Assembly (NCBI GenBank): GCA_964247055.1
Contig: OZ176057.1
Coordinates: 4,154,001 to 4,218,000, forward strand
Source of the DNA: Paragordius varius
Lineage: Eukaryota; Nematomorpha
Reading direction: 5' to 3'
Length of the DNA: 64,000 bases
Of this stretch, positions 61,185 to 64,000 are shown piece by piece. Made by a program: the position numbers and the translations under genes. Every line of letters begins with the position of its first letter. The stretch's first letter is position 1. The notes beneath the pieces were generated by a model. The model did not search any database and was not told where the DNA came from. It saw only the letters and a program-made list of their open reading frames with translations.

Positions 61185-64000
61185 AAAGGCAAATGAATTT
61201 TTGCAAACTTAATATTCATGATGGACAGTTGCAATCATGTTTGAATAAACCACATATGATTTTTTTATAAATTATTATAGTAAATATATCTAATTTCTAT
61301 CATCAATATACAATAAATATAACCTTATTTGGTAAGCGATTGTCCTATAATAATGAATAATCAGGCATTAGCGCATAAATAGTTTCATCTTAAAACTTAA
61401 ATATTTTAATATAAATAAATAAGTGTGGGTAGTATAAACTATACGCAAAGAATAACACGGCTACAAAAAAATATCATGAGTATAAATATTATGAAAATAG
61501 AACGTATCAGGACTATCCTTTTAATTCGCAATTATAATTATTAAATAATTATTTTTTTGGAAGCTGATTCTTATTAAAAATTTATACGTATTTGATTAAT
61601 AAAATTATGTAAGCTAATGCTAAAGGTTTATTCTAAAAAATTTCACTAAAATATCAATTATATATATAACTTTATTAAGAGTTTAATATATAGATATACA
61701 ATTAAAAAATCTCAATTTTTGCCCTGTTGAATTAGTTCAAAATAAACATAAAAATGTCTGCTCAATAATAATAATTATTTTATGCTAAATATTGACATCA
61801 AAAAAAATTTTTCACGTGAAAATAGTTTTACCTAATTATAGCCACAAAATTTAACCTGCATCATACTTCACAGTGCTTACAAAAAATAATTAACTTATTC
61901 CAATATTTATTCTGATAATCTATTATTGAAAAAATGTAAGGAATCACGCATTTATAAAGCAAGTTAAAGTAAATGGCAATCGTATTAATGATTTTTAAAA
62001 AATAAATAGTTAATTTATTTAATAACTATCTAACATTCGGTTAGAAATACCTTTACCACAAATCATTTTCATCATTTTATATCTTTTTTGATTTCGTTTT
62101 GATTTCTTTTCTTTATCCTAAAGAAGGTTATACAATTATAACCGAAAATTAGATATTTATTAATCACCTATTTATTTTTAAAAAATCATTTATACTCATT
62201 ATTGCCATTTACTTTTTAACATAATGTATTATTATAATAAAGCTTTTGGTTTTTGCCCTTCAAGTGATATAAAAAAGTTATTAGCACTCTAAGTGTTCCA
62301 TATCTAAATTTATGCACATTTCTTTTAATATAATTCTTTTGGTGAAATAAATTCTTTTTCTAGCAAATATCTAAAATATATTATAAAACTATAAAAATAT
62401 TTTAAAAAATTTATTTTTAGATGGGATCCCCAAAAGTCCAAAATTCTTTCACTCTTTTAAAATGGGTGAATTCCCTTAAGAAACGAAAAAAATGCCGGGG
62501 TTAGGCGATAAAAATTTTACTAAAAATAAAATGGATAATTCCTATAATAAATTTAATTCTATGCAACATTTGGTTGAAGCCTTCATACTATTTTGGGTAA
62601 TTGTGAAACATTTTAAAAACACACTTTTTATAATTAAATTCTAATTATTTGTATGCTTGATTATAATTTTCATGTTCAATTGCTTTTGGGTGATTTCTGT
62701 AAAAAAATTCAATTATATTTATTATATATTTGAAGGCAAAAAGATATTGTAATCAAATATTTTAGGTTATAATAAAGTTCAGCATCATCAAATTATGTAG
62801 AAAAAGTGTTTTTATACCGTTTCGATTACCCTTCAAAATAGCATGAAGTAATCTTCAAAATGATTTTGCTTTTATATAAATTTTGCTAAAGTATGCATTT
62901 AAAATATTTTTAACTTATATAAAAATTTAGCATATATTTTCTAATGCCAATCTCGGCATTTTTGCGTAAATCCACCAAAACTATATTTTAGTAAAAAATG
63001 GGATTTATCCCACATTTAAAATTGTATTCCATTAACAATATATGCTTTTTGTAGGTTGTTTATAATAAATATTATAATAAAATAAAATAATTAGCTTTCC
63101 ATTTTATAAAAATAAAGGTGGGTAAATTTTGCAATTTTCCGATATGGAGCACTAAGTAAAAATGTGTAAATAACTTTTTAATGTCAACGTCATATAGTTA
63201 GGGTTTCTATAAAATCTCAGATTATAAGTTGCGTTTTTAACACACTTAAAAGACAAAATTTTATGAAACTCTATTTGCCAACTAAACTCACTATTAGAAT
63301 ACCTGTATATCAAATTCAAACAAAAAAATATTGTTTTTATTTTCCATTTATTGTCATCTGGTTTATGACGGTATAAAAAATATACTGTTTTTTTTGGAAT
63401 TTCACAAAGTATATAAATACAAAATAAAATCTACAAATAGTGATTGAAAATCCGTACATATTTCCTATATTAATTAGTATTAAAATAAACTTCTGAATGG
63501 ATTTGTAAGGATTGATGGATGATATTCAACTTTTGAATCTTATTGTGTATTTATATACTTTATAGTTCCATGTAAGATTATCAAAATAAAACAGTATAAA
63601 TTTTACACTAAACCAGATGACAAAAAAAGGAAAAAAACAATATTTTTAATTTTATTTTATATAAGTTTTGAATAAAATATGAATGTTCAGATTTTAATAT
63701 AGGTAGTAAATAAAAAATAATTTCAATATACTTTTATAAAAAAAATTGTTTTTTCTCTTAAAAACGCCATCTTCTAAACTAAGTATTATAGAACCCAAGC
63801 TATATAATTTAAGGCTATTTATAGATTGAAAATAGGATAATTAAGCATAATATCTCAACTTTTATCATTATTTTGAATTTACACTTTTTGCAAGATTTTA
63901 AATTTTCTCTCAATATTTCAAAACTAGGTCGTCAACAAATTAAAAATTTTGCGACAAATTCACAGGGTCACAAGCTATCTCACGAAAATTTATTAAAAAA
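61185..64000. other. AT-rich region upstream of the OTUD7-like gene, no gene supported
   Basis: The sequence is homopolymer- and TA-rich. No open frame with recognisable motif or good splice signals was seen on either strand. It may hold the promoter and a 5' non-coding or UBA-coding exon of the OTUD7-like gene, but nothing in the sequence lets me point to one. A MITE lies at 63321-63650. Confidence 0.5.
63321..63650. mobile_element. ~330-bp MITE with ~65-bp inverted ends
   Basis: The left end has AATATTGTTTTTATTTTCC and TTGTCATCTGGTTTATG, then AATATACTGTTTT. The right end, reversed, has AATATTGTTTTTTTCC, TTGTCATCTGGTTTAGTG and TTATACTGTTTT. It has no coding capacity. The family is distinct from the other MITEs in the window. 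Confidence 0.7.

Noticed and set aside
60999-61196. Plus-strand frame over the first visible OTUD7-like exon
   Set aside because: It is antisense to an exon with clear OTUD7 similarity and has no supporting signal.
1-64000. tRNA, rRNA, CRISPR or bacterial-type operon features
   Set aside because: I saw no cloverleaf with conserved arms, no rRNA-like block and no spacer-repeat array. The sequence is eukaryotic in character.

Overview
This window looks like nuclear DNA of an AT-rich invertebrate animal; I cannot name the species. The evidence is spliced genes with short exons and small introns, a thrombospondin type-1 (TSP1) exon, a Cezanne/OTUD7-type OTU deubiquitinase gene, a degraded LINE and a hAT transposon, many small inverted-repeat elements, and frequent (TA)n runs. 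All exon calls are mine, made from splice signals, codon phase and comparison of paralogous copies.

Layout. 1-1.8 kb: a broken hAT transposon on the minus strand. 2.3-2.5 kb: an isolated possible exon. 2.8-3.8 kb: a terminal-inverted-repeat element whose sister copy lies at 59.0-60.1 kb in the opposite orientation. 3.8-53.2 kb: three tandem copies of a large unit with an 18.7 kb period. 53.2-61.2 kb: single-copy 5' exons of the OTUD7-like gene, with repeat-filled introns. 61.2-64 kb: AT-rich sequence with no gene that I can support.

Each unit carries, left to right: (i) a two-exon minus-strand fragment coding a Ser/Thr-rich segment followed by an Arg/Thr-rich C-terminus; (ii) about 4.5 kb of non-coding DNA with a long inverted repeat and MITEs; (iii) four plus-strand exons ending in a TSP1 repeat, called here the TSP1 gene; (iv) the last three exons of the minus-strand OTUD7-like gene, converging on the TSP1 gene with about 0.25 kb between stop codons. 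Units 1 and 2 then break off inside a (TA)n run of an OTUD7 intron and pass into a roughly 6 kb block made of a dead LINE and a diverged 160-170 bp satellite. Unit 3 instead continues into the rest of the OTUD7-like gene, so unit 3 is the resident locus and units 1 and 2 carry orphan OTUD7 tails.

The eight exons of the OTUD7-like gene join in phase to an exact open frame of 823 codons plus stop, with DGNC and SSHFS catalytic motifs. The TSP1 gene looks intact over its visible exons in unit 1, frameshifted in unit 2, and damaged in its first visible exon in unit 3.

The most notable signal is the array itself. Similarity between units is mosaic: a tract of about 8.4 kb is apparently identical between units 2 and 3, while the TSP1 gene of unit 3 most resembles unit 1. 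Differences in the large TSP1-gene exon are almost all amino-acid changes, whereas those in the Arg/Thr-rich exon are mostly silent.
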